Counted from the stretch's first letter, positions 18,579 to 29,126 are shown. The stretch is DNA of 64,000 nucleotides from Polyangia bacterium (GCA_030430565.1 JAUIKS010000002.1:472855-536854), one strand, 5' to 3'. Program-made: numbers and translations. The notes: generated by a model not told the origin, from the sequence alone.

Positions 18579-20363
18579 ATGCGACGTACAACAACATCAA
18601 ATTATCTCGAGCTCTCCTCCTGCTGCGCCCTCGCGCTGCTGCTCAGCGCGTCGTGCTACGTCAAGCCCGGCACGCTCGATCTGCCGTGCACCGTCGACTC
18701 GGAGTGCGACGCCGGGCAGTTCTGCGTCCTCGGCACGTGCGCGAGCTCCCCGGGCGTGACCGACAGCGACGCCGCGGCGACCAACGCGACCACGACGGCG
18801 CCCTCGACCTCGAGCGGCTCGACCAGCGGCTCGACGACCGCCGGCGCCGGGATGACGACCGCCACCTCGACGGGCGTCGAGACCACGATGTCGGTCGAGC
18901 CGACGACGATCGGCACCACCGGGATGGGGTGTCCCGACGACCAGGTGCTCGAGGAGGGCGTGTGCGTGTTCCCTTCCTGCGAAGCGCGGGTCTGCGGAGA
19001 GGTCTCCTCCGAGTGGTTGATCCAGATCAACTCGCCGGCCGACGCGGGGCAGAACATCAACGCGATCGCGGTCTCCGACGAGACGCTCTACGCGGTCGGC
19101 TGGGCCCACGGGGTGACGGAGTTCACCCCCGGCGGCGCCCACGGGTGGGATGACGAGCGCATGCTCTACCTCGCGGCCTACAGGCTCGCGGACGGGGAGT
19201 TCGAGTGGATCAAGACGTTCCGGCTCGGGCTGGGGGACCAAGCGAGCGCGATCCGCAGCGTCGACTTCGACAAGAACACCCAGAAGATCGCGATCGCGGG
19301 CGTGCTCGACTCGCCGGTGGACCTCAACCCCGACCCGGTCGACGAGATGCAGGTCATGAACGAGGGGCAAGACGGCTTCGTCGCGCAGTTTACGGCCGAG
19401 GGCGAGTACCAGTGGCACAGGTCGTTTCAGTCGAGCGGATTCGAGAACGCGAACGCGGTCGCCTACGGGAACACGGACTCGCTCTACGTCGCGGGCGAGT
19501 ACACCCAGAGCTTCGCCGAGGATCCGCTTGAGCTGCCCGCGACCACGCTCGGCTTCGAGAACGTGTACGTCGCTAGGGTGGCAAAAATCGACGGCGCGCT
19601 CACGGCCCTCGCCGGCTTCGGCGACGAGGCGAGCAAGCTCCGCGTCAACGACCTCTCGGTCGGCGCGAACAACAGCGTGACGTGGGTCGGCAGCTATACG
19701 CAGAGCTTCGCGCTCGCGGATGGGGTCGACACCCCGAACGCGGGCGGCGCTCCCGCGCCCGTGCTGGTCGGCGTCGGCGGCCAAGCCCTCACGTACAGCA
19801 ACTTCTCCGCGACGCCCGGCGCCGGGGGGATCAGCCAGGCCTTCTTCGGCGTCGCGTCGACGCAATCGAAGATCTACGTCACGGGCCTGTTCGAGGGCGC
19901 GCTCGACTTCGGCATGGGCGTCGTGATGGAGGAGGGCCAGGGCGACATCATGCTCGCGGCGTACGACCTCCCTGCGCTCAGCTGGGCCAAGACCTTCGGC
20001 GATGGACAGTCGCAGCTCGGCAAGAGCGTCGCTACGAGCGAGGGCGGCGACCGCCTGCTGTTCTCCGGATCCTGCGGCGGCGCGCTCGACTTCGGCGGCG
20101 GCGAGCTGACCGCGCTCGGTGAGGTCGACGGGTGCTTCGCCATGTTCGACGACCAAGGTCAGCACCTCTGGAGCGTTCTGCTGGGCGGTGACGATGATCC
20201 GGGGCCTCCCCCGGCCGAGGCCGGCAACGACGTCGCGCTGATGGACGACGGCACCGCGCTCATCAACGGGTCGTTCACGGGCGAGCTCACGCTGGGCGGT
20301 GTGCCCATGGCGGAGGCCCCCGACGATCAGGTGCACTACATCATGGCGCTCTCGGGCGGCTGA
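18579..20363 (+). CDS. Lipoprotein with beta-propeller-like (SBBP-type) repeats
   Basis: 594 aa. The N-terminal signal ends near a Cys ('LLLSASC'), giving a probable lipoprotein. A small Cys module ('CTVDSECDAGQFCVLGTC') follows, then a Ser/Thr/Gly linker of ~70 residues. The rest, from ~residue 145, is made of repeated segments of the type 'DETLYAVGWAHG...', 'KNTQKIAIAGVLDSPVDL', 'DSLYVAGEYTQSF' and 'SKIYVTGLFEGALDFG', typical of SBBP-like beta-propeller blades seen in bacterial surface proteins. ATG at 18579 directly precedes the signal peptide; a GTG at 18537 is possible. It converges on the 20371 gene with a 7-bp gap. Confidence 0.8.
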   Translation: MRRTTTSNYLELSSCCALALLLSASCYVKPGTLDLPCTVDSECDAGQFCVLGTCASSPGVTDSDAAATNATTTAPSTSSGSTSGSTTAGAGMTTATSTGVETTMSVEPTTIGTTGMGCPDDQVLEEGVCVFPSCEARVCGEVSSEWLIQINSPADAGQNINAIAVSDETLYAVGWAHGVTEFTPGGAHGWDDERMLYLAAYRLADGEFEWIKTFRLGLGDQASAIRSVDFDKNTQKIAIAGVLDSPVDLNPDPVDEMQVMNEGQDGFVAQFTAEGEYQWHRSFQSSGFENANAVAYGNTDSLYVAGEYTQSFAEDPLELPATTLGFENVYVARVAKIDGALTALAGFGDEASKLRVNDLSVGANNSVTWVGSYTQSFALADGVDTPNAGGAPAPVLVGVGGQALTYSNFSATPGAGGISQAFFGVASTQSKIYVTGLFEGALDFGMGVVMEEGQGDIMLAAYDLPALSWAKTFGDGQSQLGKSVATSEGGDRLLFSGSCGGALDFGGGELTALGEVDGCFAMFDDQGQHLWSVLLGGDDDPGPPPAEAGNDVALMDDGTALINGSFTGELTLGGVPMAEAPDDQVHYIMALSGG

Positions 20364-20370
20364 GCGACGC

Positions 20371-21585
20371 TCACGCCGTGGCGAGGAGCTGGGGCCGGTC
20401 GAGCTCGGCGAGCATGGACTCCGCGGTCATCTGGGTCGCCGCCTTACCGCCGAAGTACTGCATCAGGCCGGCGCGCTCGTAGTGCGGGAGGATCCGCGGG
20501 GTCATCAGCCCGATCTCGCGCAGGTTCGGGACCAGGCGCGAGAACATCACCTGGCGGAACTCGACCATCCCGGGGATCTCGTTGACGAGCCGTCGCCACT
20601 GCGCGCGCGTGAGCGTCGCGGGGAACCACTCCTCGTGGATCTCGTAGGCCAAAAAGCGGTTGCGCATCAGCAGCGCGACCTCGTAGGCCCAGTCCTCGCG
20701 CTCGTGACGCTCGCGCTCGCTGAGTTCGTTCTGGAAGTGGTCGCGCAGCGCGATCACGCCGTAGTGCACGTGCCGGGCCTCGTCCTGGATGACCATGCGC
20801 AGCAGCTGCTTGAGCAGCGGCTCGCGGGTCTGGCGGTAGAGCGTCCCGAACGCCCCGAGCGCGAGGCCCTCGATCATGATCTGCATCCCGAGGAACTTCA
20901 TGTCCCAGCGGCTGTCGCTCATGAGCGCGTCGATCAGCACGTAGAGGTTGTCGTTGATCAGGTACAGGCGCCCGAGCTTCTGCTCGAGGTAGCGGCTGAA
21001 GACCTCGACGTGGCGGCCCTCGTCCATGACCTGCGTGGCGCCGTAGAGCTTGCCGTCGAAGAACTGCACGGCCTCGGTGACCTGCGCGGCGGCGTAGAGC
21101 GCCCCCTGCTCGCCGTGCAGGAATTGGCTGAGCATCCACGCGGTCACGCTGTGGCGAAACTTCAGCTCGTCGGCCGGCTCGAGGTAGACGCCGTGCTTGT
21201 GCAGCACGCGGGGGTCGATGAAGCTCGACGGGATCAGCGGGACCTCGGGGTTGAGCGGGTCGACGTCCGTCGACCACGGCAGCGCGTCGCTGTCCCACTG
21301 GCCCTGCTTCGCGCGCCGGTAGAGCTCGGCCATCTCCGGCTGATCGGCGGGGTAGCTCCAGTCAAAGTGGGCCTTGTGCGACGCGCGGATCCGCGTCGGC
21401 GCGCCCTGCTTGCCGCGCTTGAGCAGCATCCCGCGCAGGCCTGCGGGCCCGAGCGAGGCGAGCAGCCGCGGGTCGCGGATCTCCGCGAGCAGCTCGAGCG
21501 CTTCGAAGAACTCGTCGACCTGCGCGCGCATGCGCTGGGGCAGCAGGTTGACGAGGCGCTCGGTGTTGAAGCGTTGACGGAGCAT
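20371..21585 (-). CDS. Ferritin-like diiron-carboxylate protein (probable oxygenase component)
   Basis: 404 aa, largely helical. Diiron ligand candidates occur as 'FLHGEQGALYAAAQVTE', 'VMDEGRHVEVF', 'IEGLALGAFG' and 'IQDEARHVHYG': two E/DExxRH pairs, as in ribonucleotide-reductase-like and N-oxygenase/desaturase-type diiron proteins. It is the third gene of a minus-strand operon with a [2Fe-2S] flavin reductase (22364) and a MerR regulator (21618), so the reductase is the likely electron donor. The organic substrate cannot be read from the sequence. It is longer than typical AurF-type oxygenases. Confidence 0.75.
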   Translation of the reverse strand: MLRQRFNTERLVNLLPQRMRAQVDEFFEALELLAEIRDPRLLASLGPAGLRGMLLKRGKQGAPTRIRASHKAHFDWSYPADQPEMAELYRRAKQGQWDSDALPWSTDVDPLNPEVPLIPSSFIDPRVLHKHGVYLEPADELKFRHSVTAWMLSQFLHGEQGALYAAAQVTEAVQFFDGKLYGATQVMDEGRHVEVFSRYLEQKLGRLYLINDNLYVLIDALMSDSRWDMKFLGMQIMIEGLALGAFGTLYRQTREPLLKQLLRMVIQDEARHVHYGVIALRDHFQNELSERERHEREDWAYEVALLMRNRFLAYEIHEEWFPATLTRAQWRRLVNEIPGMVEFRQVMFSRLVPNLREIGLMTPRILPHYERAGLMQYFGGKAATQMTAESMLAELDRPQLLATA

Positions 21586-21617
21586 GATCTGTCCTTTCGT
21601 CCTCTTGCGCGCCGCGC

Positions 21618-22367
21618 CTAGCCGAGCGCCGCGAGGAAGTCGCGGACCAGCGCTTGGTGGTAGCGGGCGATGAAGGTATTGATCAGCGGGAGCGCGCGCT
21701 CGATGAGCTCGGCCGCGCGCGCCGAGGGCAGCTCGAGCAGCCGCGCGAGCAGCAGCTGCTGCTCACGCTCGAACATCCGCGCGACCGCCTCCTCGTGGAT
21801 CGCGAGGTCGGCGACCGAGAGCGAGAGGTCATCGAGGACGCCGAGCGCTCGCATGCCGCCCCAGAACTCGAGCAGCCAGACGTCCGTGCGCGGGATCCTG
21901 GGCCCCGCGCCCCCGCGGACCACGGTCAAGAGCCCGAGCCGCTCGAGCGCCTTCAGCTCGCGCGGGCGCACGCCGTGGGCGCGGAGCAGCGGCTCGACCT
22001 CGACGAGCTCCCGGCGCGCGGCGTCTCCGAGCGCGGGCGCGAGGCGCCGCTTGACGTCGGCGATGAGTCGCTGCTGCTGGGGCGTGAAGCCGTCGCCCTC
22101 CTCGCCCTCGACGACCGCGCGGATCGCCCGCAGCGGCAGGAACTGCTCACGCCGGAGGCGACGGACGAGGCGCAGGCGCCCCAGGTGCTCCGGGCCGTAG
22201 TACGCCATGTTGCGCCCGGTCTTGTAGCCCTCGGGGACGAGGCCCTGCTGGATGTAGAAGTGGATGGTCTGCCGGTCGAGACCTGTCTCTTTACACAGGT
22301 CTTTCATGCGGTAGGGGTAGCGCTCACGATCGACGGGCGGGCGCGCGCCGCCGCGCTGCTCGCTCAT
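21618..22367 (-). CDS. MerR-family transcriptional regulator
   Basis: 249 aa. Residues ~15-85 form a MerR winged helix ('YRMKDLCKETGLDRQTIHFYIQQGLVPEGYKTGRNMAYYGPEHLGRL', shown in part), followed by a helical effector/dimerisation region with no Cys-based metal site. Its ATG overlaps the TGA of the upstream reductase gene (ATGA), so the two are translationally coupled. The longer frame (to 22496) lies inside the reductase and is rejected. It probably regulates its own operon in response to a lipophilic or redox ligand; the ligand is unknown. Confidence 0.85.
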   Translation of the reverse strand: MSEQRGGARPPVDRERYPYRMKDLCKETGLDRQTIHFYIQQGLVPEGYKTGRNMAYYGPEHLGRLRLVRRLRREQFLPLRAIRAVVEGEEGDGFTPQQQRLIADVKRRLAPALGDAARRELVEVEPLLRAHGVRPRELKALERLGLLTVVRGGAGPRIPRTDVWLLEFWGGMRALGVLDDLSLSVADLAIHEEAVARMFEREQQLLLARLLELPSARAAELIERALPLINTFIARYHQALVRDFLAALG

Positions 22368-23758
22368 CGCCCGCCCCTCGCCGCGCCGCCGAGGCCGGAG
22401 CCGCGCCGCCGCCCGAGATCGATGATGACGCCGGAGACGGGCCGACAGATACAGGCGAGCACGTCGCCGCGCGCGCGCTCGATCGGCGAGAGACAATTAG
22501 GCTCCTCCATCTCGACCTCGCCCTCGACGAGTCGGACCTTGCAGACGCCGCAGCCGCCCATGGCGCAGGAGTACGAGAGCGGGAGCCCCGCCTCGAGGCC
22601 GGCCTCGAGCAGCGTCTGCTCGGGGCTGACCTCAAAGCCAGCGACCGGCAGCCCGCCGCGTCGAACCTGCACCGCCTGGGGACCCTCGACGCGGGGGCGC
22701 GCGCCGTCGCCTGTCTGCCCGCGCAGGTGCGGCTGCGAGAAGCGCTCCTCGTGGATCCGCGAGGCCGGCGCGCCGAGCTCACGCAGCGCGGCGCGGGCGG
22801 CCTCCATCATCGGCTCGGGGCCGCAGATGTAGTAGCGGGCCGCGTCGAGGGCGTCGAGGCCGAACGCGGGGTGCCGCTCGAGCGCCTCGAGCTCCCGCGC
22901 GCAGGTCTCGGCGTCGAGGATGCCCGCGCCGCCGGACCAGCCCTTAGGCGGGCGCGAGAGCACGTGCCGCAGCGCGAAGCGATCGGCGTGCGTCCGCGCG
23001 AGCGCGTCGAGCTCGTCGCGGAAGATGATGTCCTCGGGGCCGCCGTTGCCGTAGATCAGCGCGACGCGGGACTCCTCCTCGACCGCGAGCACGGTGCGGA
23101 GGATCGAGGCGATGGGCGTGATCCCGGAGCCGCCGGCGATCAGCACGAGCGCGCGACGGGCCGCCGGCGTGGGCGCGACCGTGAAGGCGCCCGAGGGCCC
23201 GAGCACCTCGAGGCGCTGACCGACGGCCGCGTGGTCGTTGAGATGGTTGGAGACCCGCCCGCCGCGGACGCGCTTGATCGTGATGTCGACGCGCTGACGA
23301 TCGAGCGCCGCGCTCGAGAGCGAGTAGGCGCGCCGGAGCGTCTCGCCGTCGACCGCGAGCAGCACGGTGAAGAACTGCCCTGGCACAAAGCGCAGCTCGC
23401 CGCCGTCGGGGTCGGCGAGCGTGAGCGTCACCGCGTCGGCGGTCGCCTGCGCGCGCGCGACGATCTCGAGGGCGCGCGTCGCCAAGGCGGAGCGTGACGC
23501 CTGCAGCGAGGGCTCGCGCTGCCCCGCCCCGCTCGCTCCGTCCGCCGTCTCGCTCGAGCTCCGGCGCGGGTCCGCCGTACGCGGATGAAACGACGGCGGC
23601 CGACGACCTCGCAAGAGGTTGACGACCATCTCGACGTCGAGCGCGAGCTGCTCGGCGCGCTCCCGCATCGGCCGCGGCAACCGATCGGTGGCCGGCTTGA
23701 CGCGCGCGAGGAGGCCGCGGATCCCCGAAGGAGGCGTGGCGGAGGTACGACCGTCCAT
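22364..23758 (-). CDS. Flavin/NAD(P)H reductase with C-terminal [2Fe-2S] ferredoxin domain
   Basis: 464 aa. After ~90 N-terminal residues comes an FAD-binding barrel ('LRRAYSLSSAA', the RxYS flavin motif), then an NAD(P)H-binding domain ('LVLIAGGSGITPIASILR', 'YICGPEPMMEAAR'). The C-terminus is a plant-type ferredoxin domain, with ligands in 'CAMGGCGVCKVRL' (CX4CX2C) and 'ACIC'. This is the class IA-like oxygenase reductase architecture, as in phenol hydroxylase and ketosteroid hydroxylase reductases. It heads the operon with the MerR regulator and the diiron protein and most likely supplies electrons to the latter. The N-terminal extension is longer than in typical reductases. Confidence 0.88.
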   Translation of the reverse strand: MDGRTSATPPSGIRGLLARVKPATDRLPRPMRERAEQLALDVEMVVNLLRGRRPPSFHPRTADPRRSSSETADGASGAGQREPSLQASRSALATRALEIVARAQATADAVTLTLADPDGGELRFVPGQFFTVLLAVDGETLRRAYSLSSAALDRQRVDITIKRVRGGRVSNHLNDHAAVGQRLEVLGPSGAFTVAPTPAARRALVLIAGGSGITPIASILRTVLAVEEESRVALIYGNGGPEDIIFRDELDALARTHADRFALRHVLSRPPKGWSGGAGILDAETCARELEALERHPAFGLDALDAARYYICGPEPMMEAARAALRELGAPASRIHEERFSQPHLRGQTGDGARPRVEGPQAVQVRRGGLPVAGFEVSPEQTLLEAGLEAGLPLSYSCAMGGCGVCKVRLVEGEVEMEEPNCLSPIERARGDVLACICRPVSGVIIDLGRRRGSGLGGAARGGR

Positions 23759-23892
23759 GTCCAGAGCATCCTCGTCGCCCGCACAAGCGTCAAGTGTTAC
23801 TTTACACTTTTCAAGATGCGCGCTCCCGCCCCGCTCGCGGAGCTGGCCGTAGCGCCAGGTAAGCGCGCCCGCCCAGGCTGCGCGCGGGCATG

Positions 23893-23898
23893 TATAGT
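23893..23898 (+). promoter_or_regulatory. -10-like TATAGT, leaderless spacing
   Basis: TAnnnT hexamer 9 nt before the ATG at 23908. It overlaps the alternative ATG at 23890, which argues for the downstream start. Confidence 0.45.
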
Positions 23899-23907
23899 GC
23901 GCGCCAC

Positions 23908-25125
<1,218 letters not shown>

Positions 25126-25192
25126 GCGCGTCGCCTCGCGGCGCGAGTTCCTGAAGCCGCGGTCCTAAAGGACCCCTGTTCTCGGCGCGTGC

Positions 25193-25198
25193 TAGCAT
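25193..25198 (+). promoter_or_regulatory. -10-like TAGCAT, short leader
   Basis: TAnnnT hexamer ending 13 nt before the kinase start at 25212. Confidence 0.4.
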
Positions 25199-25211
25199 CC
25201 GACGAGCGGGC

Positions 25212-27236
25212 ATGTCGACCCCAGAAGAGCTCGAGGAGACCATCGAGGCCGGGCTCGCGACGCTCGATCCGCACGCAGACGCGCTCCGCGACCACCCCGA
25301 GGAGACGATCGCGCCCGCGCTCGCGACGGCGCCGGAGCGATCGTTTGAGCTGAGCGCCCGGACGCTCGTGGACCGGCTCGCGCGCGTCAAGCTCGACGGC
25401 GACGACGCGCGCTTGGTGCTCGGCGAGGTGCTCGGCGAGGGCGGCATGGGGCTCGTGCGCGTCGCCGATCAGACCTCGCTGGGGCGCAAGGTCGCGGTCA
25501 AGTCGATCCGCGCGGGCGCGCACCCCAGCGAGGCCGCGACCTACGCGAGCGACCCCGGCGAGGATCCGGACTCGCTCAAGCTCTTGCACGAGGCCTGGGT
25601 CACCGGGACCTTGGAGCACCCCAACATCGTGCCCGTGCACGACGTCGTGCTCGATCAAGAGGGCCACCCGCTGATCGTCCTCAAGCGCATCGAGGGCGTG
25701 ACCTGGAGCGAGCTGCTCAAGCAGCCGGAGGCGGTGCGCGAGCGCTTCGGCGCCAAGGACCTGCTCGACTGGAACCTGCGGATCTTCACGCAGGTCTGCA
25801 ACGCCGTCAGCTTCGCGCACAGCCGCGGGATCATCCACCGCGACCTCAAGCCGCAGAACGTGATGATCGGCGCGTTCGGGGAGGTCTATGTCCTCGACTG
25901 GGGGATCGCGGTCGCGCTCCGCGAGGGCGGCGCGGGCGGCCGGCTCCGGCTCGCTCGCGACGTCCGCGAGATGGCCGGGACCCCGCTGTACATGGCGCCC
26001 GAGATGCTCGCGGTCGGCGAGCCGAACAGGCTGAGCGAGCGCACCGACGTCTACCTGCTCGGCGCGGTCCTCCACGAGATCATCACCGGCCGGCCGCCCC
26101 ACGCCCCCGCGCCCGGGACGAGCCACTCGATCCAGGCCTTCGTGTCGAGCGTGATGGAGTTCCGCCCGTCCTTCGCCAGCGACGCGCGCGCGGAGCTGAC
26201 CTCGATCTGCCGCAAGGCGCTCGAGCACGAGCCCGAAGATCGCTACGCGAGCGCGGCGGAGCTGCGGGTCGCGGTCGAGGACTTCCTGCTCTACCGCGGC
26301 TCCGCGCAGGTCGCCGAGCAGGCGCGCGAGAGCCTCGAGCAGCTGATCGCGCGCCTGGGCGCGCTCAACCCGACGCCGACCGGCTCCGCGACGATCGACG
26401 GCGCCGCCGAGCACCGCGACATCTACAACCTGTTCGGCGAGTGCCGCTTCGGCTTCGAGGCCGCGCTGCGCGTATGGCCCGAGAATCAGATCGCGCGCGA
26501 GGGCCTGCGCCGCGCGCAGACGGTGATGATCGAGCACGAGACGCGCAGCCGCGACCTCAAGGCGGCCGCGACCCTGCTCGCGCAGCTCGAGGATCCGCCG
26601 GAGGAGCTGCGCGAGCGCGTCGCGCAGCTCGAGCGCGAGACCGAGGCCGCGCGGCGCGAGGCGCAGAAGCTCGTCCAGCTCGGGCGCGACCTCGACCTCA
26701 GCACAGGGCGGCGCGTGCGGACGACGCTCGCGCTGTTGATCGGCCTCGCGTTCACGCTCACGCCGCTGCTGCGCGACCCGACGATCCACGCGACGACCAC
26801 CCAGGCGGCGCGCCTCAAGATGCTGACGTGGCCGATCGCGTTCCTCGTGATCGTCGGGATGATCTACTTGGTCAAGCGCCGCACCCTGCAGACCGCGACC
26901 AACCGGCGCTTCTACGGCGGCGTGATGCTCGCGCTCGCGGCCCAGATCGTGGTGCACGTCGGCGGCATGCTGCTCGACCTGCCGATCCACGCGGTCCACG
27001 TCATGCTGTTCGGGCTGTGGTTCTGCGTCGTCGCGATGTTGGCGATCGCCGTCAACCCGCAGCTCACCTACGGCGCGGTCGGCTACCTCGTGGGCTTCCT
27101 CGTCGCCGCGCGTTGGCCGGAGCTGCGCTTCTACGCGATGACCGGCGCCAACGGCCTCATGACGATCAACGGCACGGCGCTGTGGCTCTCGCAGCAGGCG
27201 CGCCGCAGCGAGCGCGCCCGGGAGCAGGCTCCGTAG
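25212..27236 (+). CDS. Hanks-type Ser/Thr protein kinase with C-terminal membrane segments
   Basis: 674 aa. Glycine loop 'LGEGGMGLV' near residue 75, VAVKSI lysine, catalytic loop 'HRDLKPQN' near 210, 'DWG' in place of DFG near 229, and 'GTPLYMAPE' in the activation segment. DWG is a tolerated variant in bacterial kinases, so activity is plausible. After the kinase domain come a helical region ('YNLFGECRFGFEAAL', TPR-like), a coiled-coil (residues ~440-495, rich in Glu/Arg), and four to five hydrophobic helices between ~505 and 655. The kinase is thus anchored at the membrane by its C-terminus. It lies just upstream of a K+ channel gene (30-bp gap), which it might regulate. Confidence 0.9.
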   Translation: MSTPEELEETIEAGLATLDPHADALRDHPEETIAPALATAPERSFELSARTLVDRLARVKLDGDDARLVLGEVLGEGGMGLVRVADQTSLGRKVAVKSIRAGAHPSEAATYASDPGEDPDSLKLLHEAWVTGTLEHPNIVPVHDVVLDQEGHPLIVLKRIEGVTWSELLKQPEAVRERFGAKDLLDWNLRIFTQVCNAVSFAHSRGIIHRDLKPQNVMIGAFGEVYVLDWGIAVALREGGAGGRLRLARDVREMAGTPLYMAPEMLAVGEPNRLSERTDVYLLGAVLHEIITGRPPHAPAPGTSHSIQAFVSSVMEFRPSFASDARAELTSICRKALEHEPEDRYASAAELRVAVEDFLLYRGSAQVAEQARESLEQLIARLGALNPTPTGSATIDGAAEHRDIYNLFGECRFGFEAALRVWPENQIAREGLRRAQTVMIEHETRSRDLKAAATLLAQLEDPPEELRERVAQLERETEAARREAQKLVQLGRDLDLSTGRRVRTTLALLIGLAFTLTPLLRDPTIHATTTQAARLKMLTWPIAFLVIVGMIYLVKRRTLQTATNRRFYGGVMLALAAQIVVHVGGMLLDLPIHAVHVMLFGLWFCVVAMLAIAVNPQLTYGAVGYLVGFLVAARWPELRFYAMTGANGLMTINGTALWLSQQARRSERAREQAP

Positions 27237-27253
27237 ACCCGCCGAAACTCGCG

Positions 27254-27259
27254 TACACT
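27254..27259 (+). promoter_or_regulatory. -10-like TACACT, leaderless spacing
   Basis: TAnnnT hexamer 7 nt before the ATG at 27267; predicted leaderless transcript. Confidence 0.45.
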
Positions 27260-27266
27260 GCTGCGC

Positions 27267-28898
27267 ATGAGCCGTTCCTCGCGGAGGCTGCTGACGATCC
27301 TGCTCGCCATGCCGCTGATCGTGATCGTCGTCGCGCTCGTCTACGAGGCGCTCATGCTCAACCTCGAGGGGGAGGAGCGCACCTTCCTGCAGAGCGTCGC
27401 CTGGGCCTCGGAGACCCTGACCTCGACGGGCTACGGCGCGGACGCGTCGTGGGAGAACCCGGGCATGATCGTGTTCGTCGTCACCATGCAATTCGTGGGC
27501 GTCGGCCTCGTGTTCTTGGTCCTCCCGCTGTACCTCGTCCCCTACATCGAGGAGTACGTCTCGGGCCGGCTGCCGCGCTCGCTGCCCAAGAAGATCCGCG
27601 ACTACGCGCTGATCTACCGCTACGGCGCGGCCGTCGACGCGCTCATCCAGCGACTCCAAGCCGTGCACATCCCCACCGTGATCTTCGAGGAGGACGAGGC
27701 CGTCGCCCGCCGGCTGCTCGAGCGCGGCTACCGGGTCGTCTACGGCCTGCTCGACGAGGGCGACCCCGAGCCCTCGCTGTTCACCGGCGCGCGCTTCCTC
27801 GTCGCCAACGGCGCGGACCACGACAACGGCGCGGTGATCATCGCGGCCCGCCAGCACGGCTACACGGGCGAGATCGTCGCGCTCGCCGAGGACCCCTTCC
27901 ATCGACCGCCGATGGTCCACGCGGGCGCGAGCGCCGTGTACACACCGCGGCACATCCTCGCGGCCGCGCTCGCGGCCCGCGCGAGCGACCGGATCAGCCC
28001 GAAGGTCGCCGGCATCCGCCAGCTCGGCGAGCACGTCTCGGTCGCGGAGCTGCGCGTGCACGCCGACAGCGTGCTGCTGGGTCAGCCGATCGACCGCGCG
28101 ATGGCCGAGCTGCGCGGGGCCGCGACGATCCTGGGCTACTGGCGCGGAGGACAGCTCGTGACGCAGCCCGAGCCGAGCGCCAAGATCGAGGTCGGCAACA
28201 TCCTCGTGACCGTCGGCACCGACGAGGGCCTCTCCACGATCCAGAAGCTCGCGCACCCGCTCCCGCGCTCGGGCCCGACCGTGATCGTCGGCTTCGGCGA
28301 GGTCGGGCGCAAGGTCGTGCAGTTCCTCAGCGACGCCGGCGAGGAGACGATCACGATCAACAAGACCGCCGCCCCGGGGGTCGACCACGTGGGCGACGCG
28401 CTCGATCAGGCGGTGCTCGAGCGCGCGCGGGTCAAGGAGGCGCGCGCCATCATCGTCGCGCTCTCCAGCGACTCCGCGACGCTCTTCGCCACGACGATCA
28501 TCCGCAACATCGCGCCGCGGGCGGTCATCATCGCCCGCGTCAACCGCAGCGAGAACCTCGACCGGATCCACCGCGCCGGGGCCGACTTTGCGCTCTCGGT
28601 CAGCGAGGTCTCGGGCCAGCTGCTCGCCCACCACCTCCTCAAGGAGGACGCGATCCGCTTCGAGACGCGGATCAAGCTCGCCAAGTTCCCCGCCGGGAAG
28701 CTGGTCGGCAAGCCCTTCGATCGCGTGCTGCTCCAGCGACGAACGGGCTGCTCGGTGGTCGCCGTCGAGCGCGGAGACGAACTGCTCGTCGATCTCGATC
28801 GCAGCCCGAACCTGCGCCTCGAGGAGGATGACCTGGTGTACGTCTGCGGCTCGCTCGACGCCGTGGATCGGTACAAGAAGCGGCACGTTCGCGGGTAG
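27267..28898 (+). CDS. Two-TM potassium channel with RCK/TrkA domains
   Basis: 543 aa. Two transmembrane helices (~7-28 and ~66-88) flank a pore loop carrying 'TSTGYG', close to the K+ selectivity filter TVGYG. The cytoplasmic part has two TrkA-N-like/TrkA-C-like units. The first ('VDALIQRLQAVHIPTVIFEEDE') has lost the glycine-rich nucleotide loop. The second ('VIVGFGEVGRKVVQFL', residues ~341-356) keeps it, followed by 'ITINK' and a TrkA-C domain ('FPAGKLVGKPFDRVLL'). This is a ligand-gated K+ channel/efflux architecture. It follows a Ser/Thr kinase gene by 30 bp but has its own -10-like hexamer. Confidence 0.88.
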   Translation: MSRSSRRLLTILLAMPLIVIVVALVYEALMLNLEGEERTFLQSVAWASETLTSTGYGADASWENPGMIVFVVTMQFVGVGLVFLVLPLYLVPYIEEYVSGRLPRSLPKKIRDYALIYRYGAAVDALIQRLQAVHIPTVIFEEDEAVARRLLERGYRVVYGLLDEGDPEPSLFTGARFLVANGADHDNGAVIIAARQHGYTGEIVALAEDPFHRPPMVHAGASAVYTPRHILAAALAARASDRISPKVAGIRQLGEHVSVAELRVHADSVLLGQPIDRAMAELRGAATILGYWRGGQLVTQPEPSAKIEVGNILVTVGTDEGLSTIQKLAHPLPRSGPTVIVGFGEVGRKVVQFLSDAGEETITINKTAAPGVDHVGDALDQAVLERARVKEARAIIVALSSDSATLFATTIIRNIAPRAVIIARVNRSENLDRIHRAGADFALSVSEVSGQLLAHHLLKEDAIRFETRIKLAKFPAGKLVGKPFDRVLLQRRTGCSVVAVERGDELLVDLDRSPNLRLEEDDLVYVCGSLDAVDRYKKRHVRG

Positions 28899-28913
28899 CT
28901 GATTTCGAGCGGC

Positions 28914-28973
28914 TTTTTGTTCGCCTTTTCGTTCGCCTTTTTGAGCGCCTTTTCGAGCGCCTTTTCGAGCGCC
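28914..28973. repeat. Five 12-bp tandem units (TTTT[C/T]G[A/T][G/T]CGCC-like)
   Basis: Units are TTTTTGTTCGCC, TTTTCGTTCGCC, TTTTTGAGCGCC and two copies of TTTTCGAGCGCC. The array begins 15 bp after the K+ channel stop. Confidence 0.85.
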
Positions 28974-28983
28974 TGCACCGCGC

Positions 28984-29126
28984 GGGCATCGGGCCGCTGC
29001 TTAACGCCAGGGGACCCTCCGTCTTCCGGGCGGCGAGCGTCTGGGCGATTCAAGCGGACGAACGCTCTCGCGCTCGCCGTCCTCAGACGGCCCCTCCCTG
29101 GCTCGCGCGCGTCCCTTGAGCTTCGA
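28984..29126 (+). repeat. Left arm of ~143-bp inverted repeat
   Basis: Matches the reverse complement of 30574-30718 over its full length with roughly 88-90% identity by eye (for example GGGCCGCTGCTTAACGCCAG and GGCTCGCGCGCGTCCCTTGA are exact). The two arms enclose the EF-Tu-like gene. Confidence 0.85.

Noticed and set aside
26441..28831. 796-codon plus-strand frame overlapping kinase and channel
   Set aside because: Arg/Ala-rich shadow frame crossing two well-supported genes.
28984..29126. Inverted-repeat arm as a tRNA or structural RNA gene
   Set aside because: No cloverleaf, anticodon arm or CCA end; no conserved RNA fold recognised.
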